A DNA stretch of 64,000 nucleotides, from positions 496,001 through 560,000 of the forward strand of contig NZ_JAASQI010000001.1 of assembly GCF_011762225.1 (NCBI RefSeq), read 5' to 3'. This document shows, in pieces, positions 17,665-25,513 of this stretch. Numbering within the stretch: position 1 is the stretch's first letter; each line of letters begins with the position of its first letter. The position numbers and the translations under genes were made by a program. Below the pieces are notes generated by a model. That model was not told where the DNA came from, made no database searches, and saw only the letters and a list, made by a program, of their open reading frames with translations. Origin of the DNA: Pseudochelatococcus lubricantis (GTDB lineage Bacteria; Pseudomonadota; Alphaproteobacteria; Rhizobiales; Beijerinckiaceae).

Positions 17665-17699
17665 GTAATGGTCCTTTCTGGAGCAAATATCTGATGGAA

Positions 17700-19550
17700 C
17701 TAGACGATTGCCCATAAGCCGGCCGCGATCGACATGACCAGCAAGCCAAGTATGAGCGCACCGACAAGCGGCAGGACCGCGCGGAAGACCTTGCCGGCGG
17801 GCAGGCCGGCGATACCCGCGGCGATGAACACCAGCGACCCCACCGGCGGCGTCAGGCTCCCGATCATGAGATTGACGACGATGATCACGCCGAAGTGGAT
17901 GGGATCGATGCCGGCGGACACCGCCGCCGGAAGCAGGAGTGGCCCGAACAGCAGGATCGCCACGCCGATCTCCAGCGGGCATCCCACGATCAGAAGGAGG
18001 ATATTGGCGGCGAGCAGGAAGGTAAAAGGATCGCCGCTCACGCTCTGCAGCGTGGCATCCAGTGCCGCCGGTATCTGATCCACCGCCAGCAGGAAAGTGA
18101 AGGGCGCCGTTGAGGCGATGAGCAGGCCAACGGCAGCGGCTTCCCTTGCTGCCTGCGTGAAGGCGCCCGCCAGCGCCGCCGCGACACCCTTGGAGCGGTG
18201 GATGTAGAACGAAGCCAGAAGCAGGGCGTAGCCGGCCGCAAGCGCGCTCGCCTCCGTCGTCGTGACGACGCCGAGGCGAATGCCGAGCAGGATGATGACG
18301 CCGAGGCCCAGCACCGGCGACGCGCTTGCGAGCGCACTCCAGCGCTGCTGCCCTGAGGCGGCAACGCCGCTTGCCGTCTCCGGCGCGACGAGGCGCAGTG
18401 TCAGCGCAAGCACGAGCGCGATGAAGAGCCCTCCCACAAGGCCGCCGACGAAAAGCGAGCCGATGGAAAGATTCGTCGCCACGGCAAGCATCAGGAACGC
18501 GACCGATGGCGGCAGGATGTTCGGGAGGACCGCCGTGGTGGCGACGATCGCCGCGGCGAGTTCCGGCCGATAGCCGCGCGCCACGAGGCCGGGGGCGAGA
18601 ACCTTCGCGCCGAAGGCCGCGTCCGCCAGGGAGGAGCCCGAGATGCCCGAGAAAAAGACGTTGGTGAGCAACGTGGTTTGCGCCAATCCGCCGCGCCTGT
18701 GACCGACGAGAGCATCCGCCAGCGCGACGAGCCTGCCTGCGAGCCCGCCCACGAGCATGAGCGTCCCGGCGAGCAGGAAGAAGGGAATTGCAAGGAGCAG
18801 AAAGGAGCTGACGCCCGATACCGCAGTCTGGAGAACTCCCGTCTGCGGCAGGAGGCTGCCCAGCGGCACCACGAGCGACAACGCCGACAGCAGGGCATGG
18901 GGCAGGGGAGCGCCGAGCAGCAGCCCCAGGAAGCCCGCAAGCCCCGCGACGAGGCTCGGCATGGCGAAAGAGGCGACCTCACGCTGCTCGCTGAAAAGGA
19001 ACAGCGCGATGCCGACCGCCAGGCTGCCGGCAATGAGCCGCGGGTGGCGACCTTCGGCGACAAGGCGTAGCAGGACGACCGCGCCGCCTAGGAGCCCCGC
19101 CGCGGGCGCCAGCCCGTAGCGCCACCATTCGGGCCAGCCCAGCACCGGGGAAACGCCGCCGGTCTCGCCGATGAGCGCGAGACCGCTCGCGACAAGCAGC
19201 AGCGAGGCATGGATCACGATGCCGTGGCTGACCATCTCGCACACGTCGCGCGGATATCCTTGCAGGCGGGATGAGATGAGATCGAAGCGCATGGCGAGCG
19301 CGCTGCCCGCCACCAGCGGATAACCGACGAAGATCAGCGCGATGTAGAGCCAGGTCGCCAGCTCGTCCGAGCCGCTGATGCCGCCCGTTCCCGAATAGCG
19401 CAGGGCGACCGCGACCAGCACCATCGCCAGCAGTATGGCCAGCAGGACACCGCCGACGGCCGCCAGAGACTGCTCCAGGATGCCCAGGACGGCGGCCGCG
19501 CGCATAGAGGAACGGGAGATGGCGCCGGGAGACGCCGCGTCGGCGCTCAC
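17700..19550 (-). CDS. TRAP transporter fused small and large membrane subunits (DctQ-DctM)
   Basis: A 616-residue polytopic protein. Residues about 20-200 form the four-helix DctQ part (ALRYSGTGGISGSDELATWLYIALIF) and the remainder the roughly 12-helix DctM part (NVFFSGISGSSLADAAFG, NILPPSVAFLMLA, NLMIGSLTPPVGSLVF). It uses an ion gradient to import a ligand, usually an organic acid, delivered by the DctP-type protein 35 bases downstream. GTG 19550 overlaps the methyltransferase stop as GTGA. Confidence 0.9.
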   Translation of the reverse strand: MSADAASPGAISRSSMRAAAVLGILEQSLAAVGGVLLAILLAMVLVAVALRYSGTGGISGSDELATWLYIALIFVGYPLVAGSALAMRFDLISSRLQGYPRDVCEMVSHGIVIHASLLLVASGLALIGETGGVSPVLGWPEWWRYGLAPAAGLLGGAVVLLRLVAEGRHPRLIAGSLAVGIALFLFSEQREVASFAMPSLVAGLAGFLGLLLGAPLPHALLSALSLVVPLGSLLPQTGVLQTAVSGVSSFLLLAIPFFLLAGTLMLVGGLAGRLVALADALVGHRRGGLAQTTLLTNVFFSGISGSSLADAAFGAKVLAPGLVARGYRPELAAAIVATTAVLPNILPPSVAFLMLAVATNLSIGSLFVGGLVGGLFIALVLALTLRLVAPETASGVAASGQQRWSALASASPVLGLGVIILLGIRLGVVTTTEASALAAGYALLLASFYIHRSKGVAAALAGAFTQAAREAAAVGLLIASTAPFTFLLAVDQIPAALDATLQSVSGDPFTFLLAANILLLIVGCPLEIGVAILLFGPLLLPAAVSAGIDPIHFGVIIVVNLMIGSLTPPVGSLVFIAAGIAGLPAGKVFRAVLPLVGALILGLLVMSIAAGLWAIV

Positions 19551-20437
19551 AGCCGCAGTTCGACGGGCTTGACTGCGGCGAGGGCCAGAATGATCGGCAC
19601 GGCGTCGCCGTCTCCCGGCCCGCCCTCGACGACTTGCGCGATCAAAAGGCCGGCGCGGGCGAAGGCGTTGAGCAGGTCCGCCAGCGGCCAGTGCCAGCCT
19701 CCGGTGCGGCTGCGGATGCGCGTCTGCGGGAAATGCGAGGGTTCGAGCCAGCCGCCCTTGCGGTATCCCGGCTTCAGGCGCACCGAGCCGTCCTCCTCCG
19801 CCAGCGAATAGCCGCCGTTGAAGCAGGGATGGACGCCGATGTTGACGATGCGCCCGCCGGGGGCCAGCACGCGGTATATCTCGCTCAGGGAGCGGTCGAG
19901 GTCGCCCCAGGACGCGGTGGTGAAGGTCGTATAGGCCGTTGCGACCGAGCCCGAGCGCAGGGGGAGGGCGTGCGCCGTTGCCTGCGCCACGGCAAGCCGA
20001 CGCGCGGCGATGCGAAGCTGGTCGATCGACAGGTCGACGCCGACCGGCTCGTAGCCGAGTTCCCGAACGACACCCGCCGATTGCCCGGTGCCACAGCCGA
20101 TATCGATAGCGATCCCGTCACCCTTTCCGAGCAGGTCGGCAAGTATGCCGTAGCCGGCGGTCGCCAGCGCGCCACGCTCGCCGGGCGCGCTCATGGCGTC
20201 ATCATACCACCCGGACAGGCCCTCGAACTGGGAAACCGGGCGTAGCTGCGTCGGCTGCGGCGCCGTTGGGGAAAGGGGCGTCGCCTCCGCGGCGAGGAGC
20301 AGGGGGATGCCGTCCCGGACCGGATAGCTGCGTAGCGCCCCGCGATTCTCGAGCGCGTCGGCGGCATCGGACAGCACGAGCGGCTCGTGATCCTGCGGGT
20401 CGGCCAAGAGGGACAGAAGTCTGTTATCGAGCGCCAT
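19547..20437 (-). CDS. Class I SAM methyltransferase with N-terminal Trm112-like domain
   Basis: A 296-residue protein. Residues about 5-50 (LLSLLADPQDHEPLVL ... YPVRDGIPLLL) match the Trm112p/UPF0434 fold, normally a separate small protein. Residues about 105-220 form a methyltransferase domain with SAM motif IAIDIGCGTGQS and LAPGGRIVNIG. The start ATG 20437 overlaps the end of thiM by 14 bases. No substrate can be assigned. In a thiazole-kinase/TRAP operon it might methylate a sulfur or nitrogen atom of the imported compound, which is speculation. Confidence 0.75.
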   Translation of the reverse strand: MALDNRLLSLLADPQDHEPLVLSDAADALENRGALRSYPVRDGIPLLLAAEATPLSPTAPQPTQLRPVSQFEGLSGWYDDAMSAPGERGALATAGYGILADLLGKGDGIAIDIGCGTGQSAGVVRELGYEPVGVDLSIDQLRIAARRLAVAQATAHALPLRSGSVATAYTTFTTASWGDLDRSLSEIYRVLAPGGRIVNIGVHPCFNGGYSLAEEDGSVRLKPGYRKGGWLEPSHFPQTRIRSRTGGWHWPLADLLNAFARAGLLIAQVVEGGPGDGDAVPIILALAAVKPVELRL

Positions 20438-21239
20438 CGTGTGTATCCAGTCGGAAAAGATGATCGAGCAGCAGGGGAGCGAAGGTGCCGGGACCGCCGG
20501 CCTCGCGACCGGCCCGCTCTCCGGCGGCGGCGAAGACGGCAACGGCGGAGGTGGCGGCTTCCAGCGGTGCGATACCGGCGCCGAGGAAGGCGCCGATGAT
20601 GATCCCGAGCGCGCAGCCCGTTCCCGTGACTCGGGCCATGAGCGGATGTCCGCCGCCGACCGCGCGGAGGACGTGCCCGTCGGTGATGAAATCCGTCGCC
20701 CCCGTGACGGCGACGACCCCGCCCGTCCGGCGGGCGAGAGCGCGTGCGGCATCGACGGCCGCGGCGGAGTCGACCGTCGTGTCCGCCCCCTTGCCGCCGC
20801 CGTCGATGCCGGCCAGCGTCAGTGTTTCCGACGCATTGGCCTTGATGACAGTGGGCTGGAGATCGAGCAGCCGGCGCGCGAATTGCGTCCTGAAGGTGAG
20901 GCGGCCGATGGCGGCGGGATCGAGCAGCCATGGTTTGCCGGTCCTGTGCGCGGCTGTCGCCGAATCCAGCATCGTCGCGGCCTTCTGCTCCGTGATGGAG
21001 GCCAGGTCGATCACGATCGCATCCGCGATCGCGGCGAACTGCGTCACCTCCTGTCCGGCGGCGATCATCGCCGGGGATGCGCCCGTCGCGAGGGCGGCAT
21101 TGGCCATGAACATGGCGGCGATGGAGTTCGTCAGGCCGTGGACGAGCGGCGCGGCCTCCCGCATGCGGCGCAAATTCGCCACAATGTCCGGGTCTGGCCA
21201 GGCTTTCCAGGCGCACGAGGTGTCGCTTGTCGCGTTCAT
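20424..21239 (-). CDS. thiM: Hydroxyethylthiazole kinase
   Basis: A 271-residue ribokinase-like enzyme. It has PLVHGLTNSIAAMFMANAALATGASPAM at the substrate site, PWLLDPAAIG, VIKANASE and the ATP/anion-hole motif ARVTGTGCALG. It phosphorylates 4-methyl-5-hydroxyethylthiazole in thiamine salvage. ATG 21239 has GAGG six bases upstream; GTG 21272 and ATG 21266 are alternatives. No thiD, thiE or tenA is present and no TPP riboswitch is visible upstream, so this copy may serve catabolism or a related thiazole. Confidence 0.9.
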   Translation of the reverse strand: MNATSDTSCAWKAWPDPDIVANLRRMREAAPLVHGLTNSIAAMFMANAALATGASPAMIAAGQEVTQFAAIADAIVIDLASITEQKAATMLDSATAAHRTGKPWLLDPAAIGRLTFRTQFARRLLDLQPTVIKANASETLTLAGIDGGGKGADTTVDSAAAVDAARALARRTGGVVAVTGATDFITDGHVLRAVGGGHPLMARVTGTGCALGIIIGAFLGAGIAPLEAATSAVAVFAAAGERAGREAGGPGTFAPLLLDHLFRLDTHDGAR

Positions 21240-21281
21240 GATGACCTCATCCAGGCCTCGATCCATCGTCACTGACGGCCT

Positions 21282-22274
21282 CTAGTGCAGTGTCCCGCGG
21301 AGGCTCTCGTCGTATGGCCGCGCTTCTGCGAGACGGCCCGTCCGGAATTTTTCCACCCATGCGGGATCGGCCAGGTGGGCCCGTCCCAGAGCCAGCATGT
21401 CGATCTCCTCACGTTCCACGGCGCGCGCCAGCGTTTCCAGATTCCCGAGCGTCACGGCGGGATCCGCCACGGCAATGCCTCCGACCGCGATGACGGGCCG
21501 GCCCGTCAGTTCCCGCACACGGGAGGCAAGCGGACGATCGCCGGCGAATGCGCCACCGTAGGGCAAGACGTCGAACGCCGCCGTATCGAGGTGGAAGATG
21601 GACACACCGGCATCGGCGCAGGGGCGCAGCAGGGCCGAGAGTTCCGCGTCGCTTTGCGCGAGCGGCGTCCTGCCGTCGGAACGGCGCCACTCGCTCACGC
21701 GCAGGATGATCGGAAAATCATCCCCCACCTCCCTGCGGACACTGCGGACGACTGCTGTCACCAACGGCTCTCCGTCACCCGTCGTGGTGAACAGGTCGGC
21801 GGTATGCTTGCCTCCGCCCTGAATCTCCACGCCATCGAAGCCGGCGCGGGCGATTTCCGCGCCGGCCGCTACATATGTGTGTAGAAGTTGCGCAACGCTT
21901 TCCGGCGGGATCGACCCCGTGTCCGGATCCGGCTTCAGGTGGGCATGCCAGATCTGGGGCGCGATCCCCGCGCCGGCGTCATGCACCGCATGGACGATTT
22001 CACGCCACGCGGCCAGCGCCGCCTCGCCGAAGAAGACGGGAACATCCGGCTGTGACAGCGGCCCCTCGGTGTCGATGTATCCGCCCTCGGTGATGATGAG
22101 GCCGGTGCCTCCCTCCGCGCGCCGCTTGTAGTAGGCGCCGACATCACTCCCCGGCACACCTCTCGTGGAGAAGCGCCGAGTCATCGCCGGCATGACAAAA
22201 CGATTCCGGAGAATGCGTCCGCCAAACCTGAATGAGTTGAACAACGGCACTGCGAAACTGGGATGGGCGACCAT
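21282..22274 (-). CDS. Old-yellow-enzyme-type NADH:flavin oxidoreductase
   Basis: A 330-residue TIM-barrel FMN enzyme: NRFVMPAMTRRFSTRGVPG near the N-terminus, EGGYIDTEG, FDGVEIQGG and VGGIAV for the phosphate site, and DMLALGRAHLADPAWVEKFR at the end. Family members reduce activated alkenes or nitro groups, or in larger forms demethylate amines. The usual HN pair of the substrate pocket appears replaced (EIQGGGKH rather than HGAHGYL), so chemistry may differ. First gene of the operon, with ATG 22274 and a weak Shine-Dalgarno sequence. Confidence 0.8.
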   Translation of the reverse strand: MVAHPSFAVPLFNSFRFGGRILRNRFVMPAMTRRFSTRGVPGSDVGAYYKRRAEGGTGLIITEGGYIDTEGPLSQPDVPVFFGEAALAAWREIVHAVHDAGAGIAPQIWHAHLKPDPDTGSIPPESVAQLLHTYVAAGAEIARAGFDGVEIQGGGKHTADLFTTTGDGEPLVTAVVRSVRREVGDDFPIILRVSEWRRSDGRTPLAQSDAELSALLRPCADAGVSIFHLDTAAFDVLPYGGAFAGDRPLASRVRELTGRPVIAVGGIAVADPAVTLGNLETLARAVEREEIDMLALGRAHLADPAWVEKFRTGRLAEARPYDESLRGTLH

Positions 22275-22811
22275 TCCGACGATACTCGACCTGAGTCATT
22301 GATGATTTTGTCGATGAACTTACTAGAGAATTGTGTGATGTCAAACGAATAAGGCCTCTCCCGGCGCCGTCGACGACGGCGGTGCTGCTCGTGTCACAGG
22401 CGGCTATCATATTGAATAAAAATATTTATCAGAGTGCCGTCCTGCTGGACGAGGGAAGAGGCGGTGATGCCCTCCCGGCGGGGGGCAGTCTCCGTCAGGA
22501 TGGCCTTGGCGGGGCTATTCTATCCTGTTTATGTCTTCTCTAGGTTCTCCGTCTCTGCCGGGTTATATCCGTGATCACGTGGTCTGGTGCGCGATGCCGG
22601 ATCAGGAGGCAACTGGGTGCGCAAGCTCACGCGCCCGGTGATACGCTTCGCCGCAGGCTTCGAACGCGAAGACATCGCGGTCCGCGCTGCCCTTGATCCG
22701 GTCGGCGTCCGAACCGGCCGGGTTGGCCTCATCGCCGGCACCGCAGGTTGGTTATAAGTTGTCCAGTTTGTATATTGGTTTTCGCTGAAAGGCTAACTGG
22801 AGGATCGAGGC
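22275..22811. other. 537-base intergenic region between the OYE operon and the AraC gene
   Basis: It holds the divergent promoters of the minus-strand OYE/ThiM/TRAP operon and the plus-strand AraC gene. Bases about 22590-22740 have coding-like composition (plus-strand reading GNWVRKLTRPVIRFAAGF), which looks like a remnant of a lost gene. No TPP riboswitch motifs were found. Confidence 0.4.
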
Positions 22812-23789
22812 TTGGTATCTGCAATGCCACCGCTCCATACGCATCCTGGCCTGCGCACGCGGGATCCGGATGAACTGCGGCAATGGCTCAGCCCGATCTT
22901 TTCCGTGCGTTCCGTTGACATTCCCGCCAGAGGACGAGCGTTCGACAGCGTCGTGAACCATTGCGCACTGGGCTCGATCGGCCTTGCGTACATGAGCTAC
23001 GGAGCGCCTCTGCGCGCGAGCGTTCTGCAGCTTGACTGCTTCGTTCAGGGCTTTCCCCTGAGAGGGGCTGGAGAAGTTGACTGGAATCACCACACGGTGA
23101 CGGTAGACGGGGCGATCGGGGTCGTCGGCGGCCCGGGGGCCGGAGGAAGACTGACGTACGGCGAAGATTTCGCCCATATCGTCTTGCGGATGGGGGCCGC
23201 CGCGCTAACGCGCAAGCTTGCCGCATTGGTCGGCCAATCGATTGATCCACCCCTGCAGCTCATCGGCGGTCCGACCGGCAATCCCCGGCACTCCGCATCG
23301 CAGGTCCGGCTGATCGACTACCTCACGCGGGAACTCGACCGCAGCGATGCGCTCCTGCCACCCCTGGTCGTGGAGGAAATCGAGCAGGCGATCATCGTGC
23401 ACTTTCTCTATGGCAATCGGCACAATTACAGCCACTGGCTGGAAGGCACGCCGCGTGCGGCAGCGCCCTGGCAGATACGCCGCGCTGTCGACTATATCGA
23501 GGCGAACTGGAACCGTGCCATCACCATCGAGGCGATAGTCGAGGAAACACAGACGACGGCCCGGAGCCTGTTCCATCTTTTCCGGCGAACTTACGGGATC
23601 TCGCCAATGACCTATGTGAGCCGCGTCAGGCTGCGATACGCGCATGCGCTGCTCAGCGCCCCGGCGGAGGATACCAGCGTCACCTCCGTCGGGTTGCTTT
23701 GCGGCTTCGGCAACATGGGACATTTCGCGCGGCGATACTACGAGGCTTACGGTGAGAAGCCGTCCGAGACGCTGAAACGCCATCGCTAG
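22812..23789 (+). CDS. AraC-family transcriptional regulator
   Basis: A 325-residue regulator. Residues about 1-200 are an AraC_binding_2-like sensor, and the C-terminal 100 residues a double HTH (ITIEAIVEETQTTARSLFHL, FRRTYGISPMTYVSRVRLRYA, GFGNMGHFARRYYEAYGEKP). TTG 22812 has GGAGG about eight bases upstream; ATG 22824 is an alternative. It sits between the OYE/ThiM/TRAP operon and the sulfatase pair and may control either. The TAG stop touches a dispersed repeat. Confidence 0.88.
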   Translation: MVSAMPPLHTHPGLRTRDPDELRQWLSPIFSVRSVDIPARGRAFDSVVNHCALGSIGLAYMSYGAPLRASVLQLDCFVQGFPLRGAGEVDWNHHTVTVDGAIGVVGGPGAGGRLTYGEDFAHIVLRMGAAALTRKLAALVGQSIDPPLQLIGGPTGNPRHSASQVRLIDYLTRELDRSDALLPPLVVEEIEQAIIVHFLYGNRHNYSHWLEGTPRAAAPWQIRRAVDYIEANWNRAITIEAIVEETQTTARSLFHLFRRTYGISPMTYVSRVRLRYAHALLSAPAEDTSVTSVGLLCGFGNMGHFARRYYEAYGEKPSETLKRHR

Positions 23790-23840
23790 AGCGCGTTCCG
23801 ATCAGATGGAATCGTCTGATCGATCAGAATTCGCTCAAAA
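23788..23840 (+). repeat. Dispersed palindromic repeat, copy 1
   Basis: An AGAGCG...CGCTC outer pair encloses GATCAGATGGAATCGTCTGATC, itself an inverted repeat, followed by GATCAG. Related copies occur at 46921-46981 and, inverted, at 48525-48575. Such short intergenic palindromes are frequent in Rhizobiales. The element begins at the AraC stop codon. Confidence 0.7.
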
Positions 23841-24482
23841 CAAGGAATCTGGAATCTGTCCTGTTTACGTTGAAACAGGACAGATTCTAGCTGCTCTAAC
23901 GGCCTTTAAGGCCGGCAGCCGCTTTCCTTGCAGGATCCGGCCAGTCCGTTCCGCTTATTGAGTAGCACGGCGACGGTATATTGGTACACTCTGTCCGGGT
24001 TCAGCAGAGATTGTTGAATTCAATTGGTTTCGAGTTTCGTCGCTGGCGACTTCAAGGGATGTGAGCGGTTTGACGGGAGCTGTATTGACCCCGTCATTAG
24101 TTGTCGACTATAATATTAAAAGTTGGGTATAAACCTAAAAGTGGCATCTGCACTTAAAAAACCAACAGCGCGGCGGAGCTTGAACTCCGCTGTGCGCGAA
24201 GAAGCGTTACGCATCGCGACGATCGTTTCACACATTATCCATTACCCTGAGCTGACCGACAGCTGAAGCCCGGGCTGGTCGAGCGGGCGAATGAGTGTCG
24301 TGTTCTCGGCGCTCCCGCAGCTCCTGTACCGGCTGCCGGAACGCGAAGCCGTGCTTGGGAGCCTGGCTCCGCGACGTGCGCGGTCGCCCTGTGGCGGCAT
24401 GCCTGCGTGTAGTTCCGGGCCGGCCGGAGCGTCGGTTTCCTGCCGCCTTCCTTGCTGTCTCCCGTTCTCTGATGGTGACGAA
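23790..24482. other. 693-base intergenic region before the sulfatase-maturation gene
   Basis: It contains the repeat at 23788-23840, the hairpin at 23852-23887 and an AT-rich segment near 24095-24165 that could hold the promoter of the FGE/sulfatase operon. Open frames in 24230-24480 show no family I recognise. Nothing else is supported. Confidence 0.4.
23852..23887. repeat. Perfect 15-bp hairpin after the dispersed repeat
   Basis: GAATCTGTCCTGTTT (23852-23866) pairs exactly with 23873-23887; loop ACGTTG. It may act as a transcription terminator for the AraC gene, though no U-tract follows. It directly follows repeat copy 1, so the two could form one composite element. Confidence 0.7.
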
Positions 24483-25472
24483 ATGAGCCATACGGTCCGC
24501 CGCGCAGGTTTATCCGAACCTGTTGCCGACCCTCCCTCCGAAATGGTTTTCATCGCCGGCGGCACGTTCCGCATGGGCTCTGACCGGCATTATCCGGAGG
24601 AGCGGCCGGTCCATCGGGTGACGGTCGACAGCTTCTTCATAGACGCCGCGCCGGTGACCAACATCCAGTTTCGTGCCTTCGTCGAGGCGACCGGATATGT
24701 CACCGTCGCGGAAGTCGCGCCGGATCCGAAGGATTATCCGGGCGCGCGTCCCGAGATGCTGAAGGCCGCCTCGCTGGTGTTCTCGCCGCCCGACGGGTGG
24801 GTGGACCTGCGCGACTGGAGCCGATGGTGGGAGTTTCGCTCCCGCGCGAGCTGGCGACGCCAGTATGGTCTCGGCTCGTCCCTCAGGGGGCTGGACGATC
24901 ACCCGGTGGTGCATGTCGCGTATACGGATGCGGAAGCCTACGCCCGCTGGGCCGGCAAGGAACTTCCGACGGAAGCGGAGTGGGAGTTCGCGGCGCGCGG
25001 CGGCCTCGACGGCGCCGAATTCGCATGGGGCGACGAATTAAACCCCGACGGCCGCCAGATGGCGAATACATGGCAAGGCGAGTTCCCGTTCCAGAACCTC
25101 GCGCTCGACGGCTTCGAGCGGACGTCGCCCGTGAAATCCTTCCCGGCAAACGGCTATGGCCTTTACGACATGATCGGCAATGTCTGGGAATGGACCGCCG
25201 ATTTCTGGTCCACCCATCATCCGGAAGATGCAGGGAAGGCTTGCTGCATTCCCCAGAACCCCCGTGGCGGCAATGAAGAGGCGAGCTTCGATCCCGCGCT
25301 TCCGACCATCCGCATTCCCAGAAAGGTGGTCAAAGGTGGCTCGCACCTGTGTGCGCCCAACTATTGCCGCCGATATCGCCCGGCTGCCCGGCATGCTCAG
25401 CCGATCGACAGCGCCATGAGCCATGTCGGCTTCCGATGCGTGCGGCGCGAACGGCACCGTGAAGAAAGCTGA
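24483..25472 (+). CDS. Formylglycine-generating enzyme (sulfatase-modifying factor)
   Basis: A 329-residue FGE-sulfatase-domain protein: MVFIAGGTFRMGSDRHYPEERPVH, IGNVWEWTADFW and GGSHLCAPNYCRRYRPAARH. Cys290 and Cys295 match the paired catalytic cysteines of the copper-dependent oxidase that converts a sulfatase-motif Cys to formylglycine. It is cytosolic, with no signal peptide. ATG 24483 was chosen; the upstream open frame lacks homology. The probable client sulfatase follows 41 bases downstream. Confidence 0.9.
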   Translation: MSHTVRRAGLSEPVADPPSEMVFIAGGTFRMGSDRHYPEERPVHRVTVDSFFIDAAPVTNIQFRAFVEATGYVTVAEVAPDPKDYPGARPEMLKAASLVFSPPDGWVDLRDWSRWWEFRSRASWRRQYGLGSSLRGLDDHPVVHVAYTDAEAYARWAGKELPTEAEWEFAARGGLDGAEFAWGDELNPDGRQMANTWQGEFPFQNLALDGFERTSPVKSFPANGYGLYDMIGNVWEWTADFWSTHHPEDAGKACCIPQNPRGGNEEASFDPALPTIRIPRKVVKGGSHLCAPNYCRRYRPAARHAQPIDSAMSHVGFRCVRRERHREES

Positions 25473-25513
25473 CTGTCGCGATGCAAGACGTCATCCATGA
25501 GAAAGGAAAATCC

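Noticed and set aside
22275-22811. Possible TPP riboswitch upstream of the thiM operon
   Set aside because: Neither the CTGAGA element nor the ACCTGATCTGGATAATGCC-like element is present on either strand.
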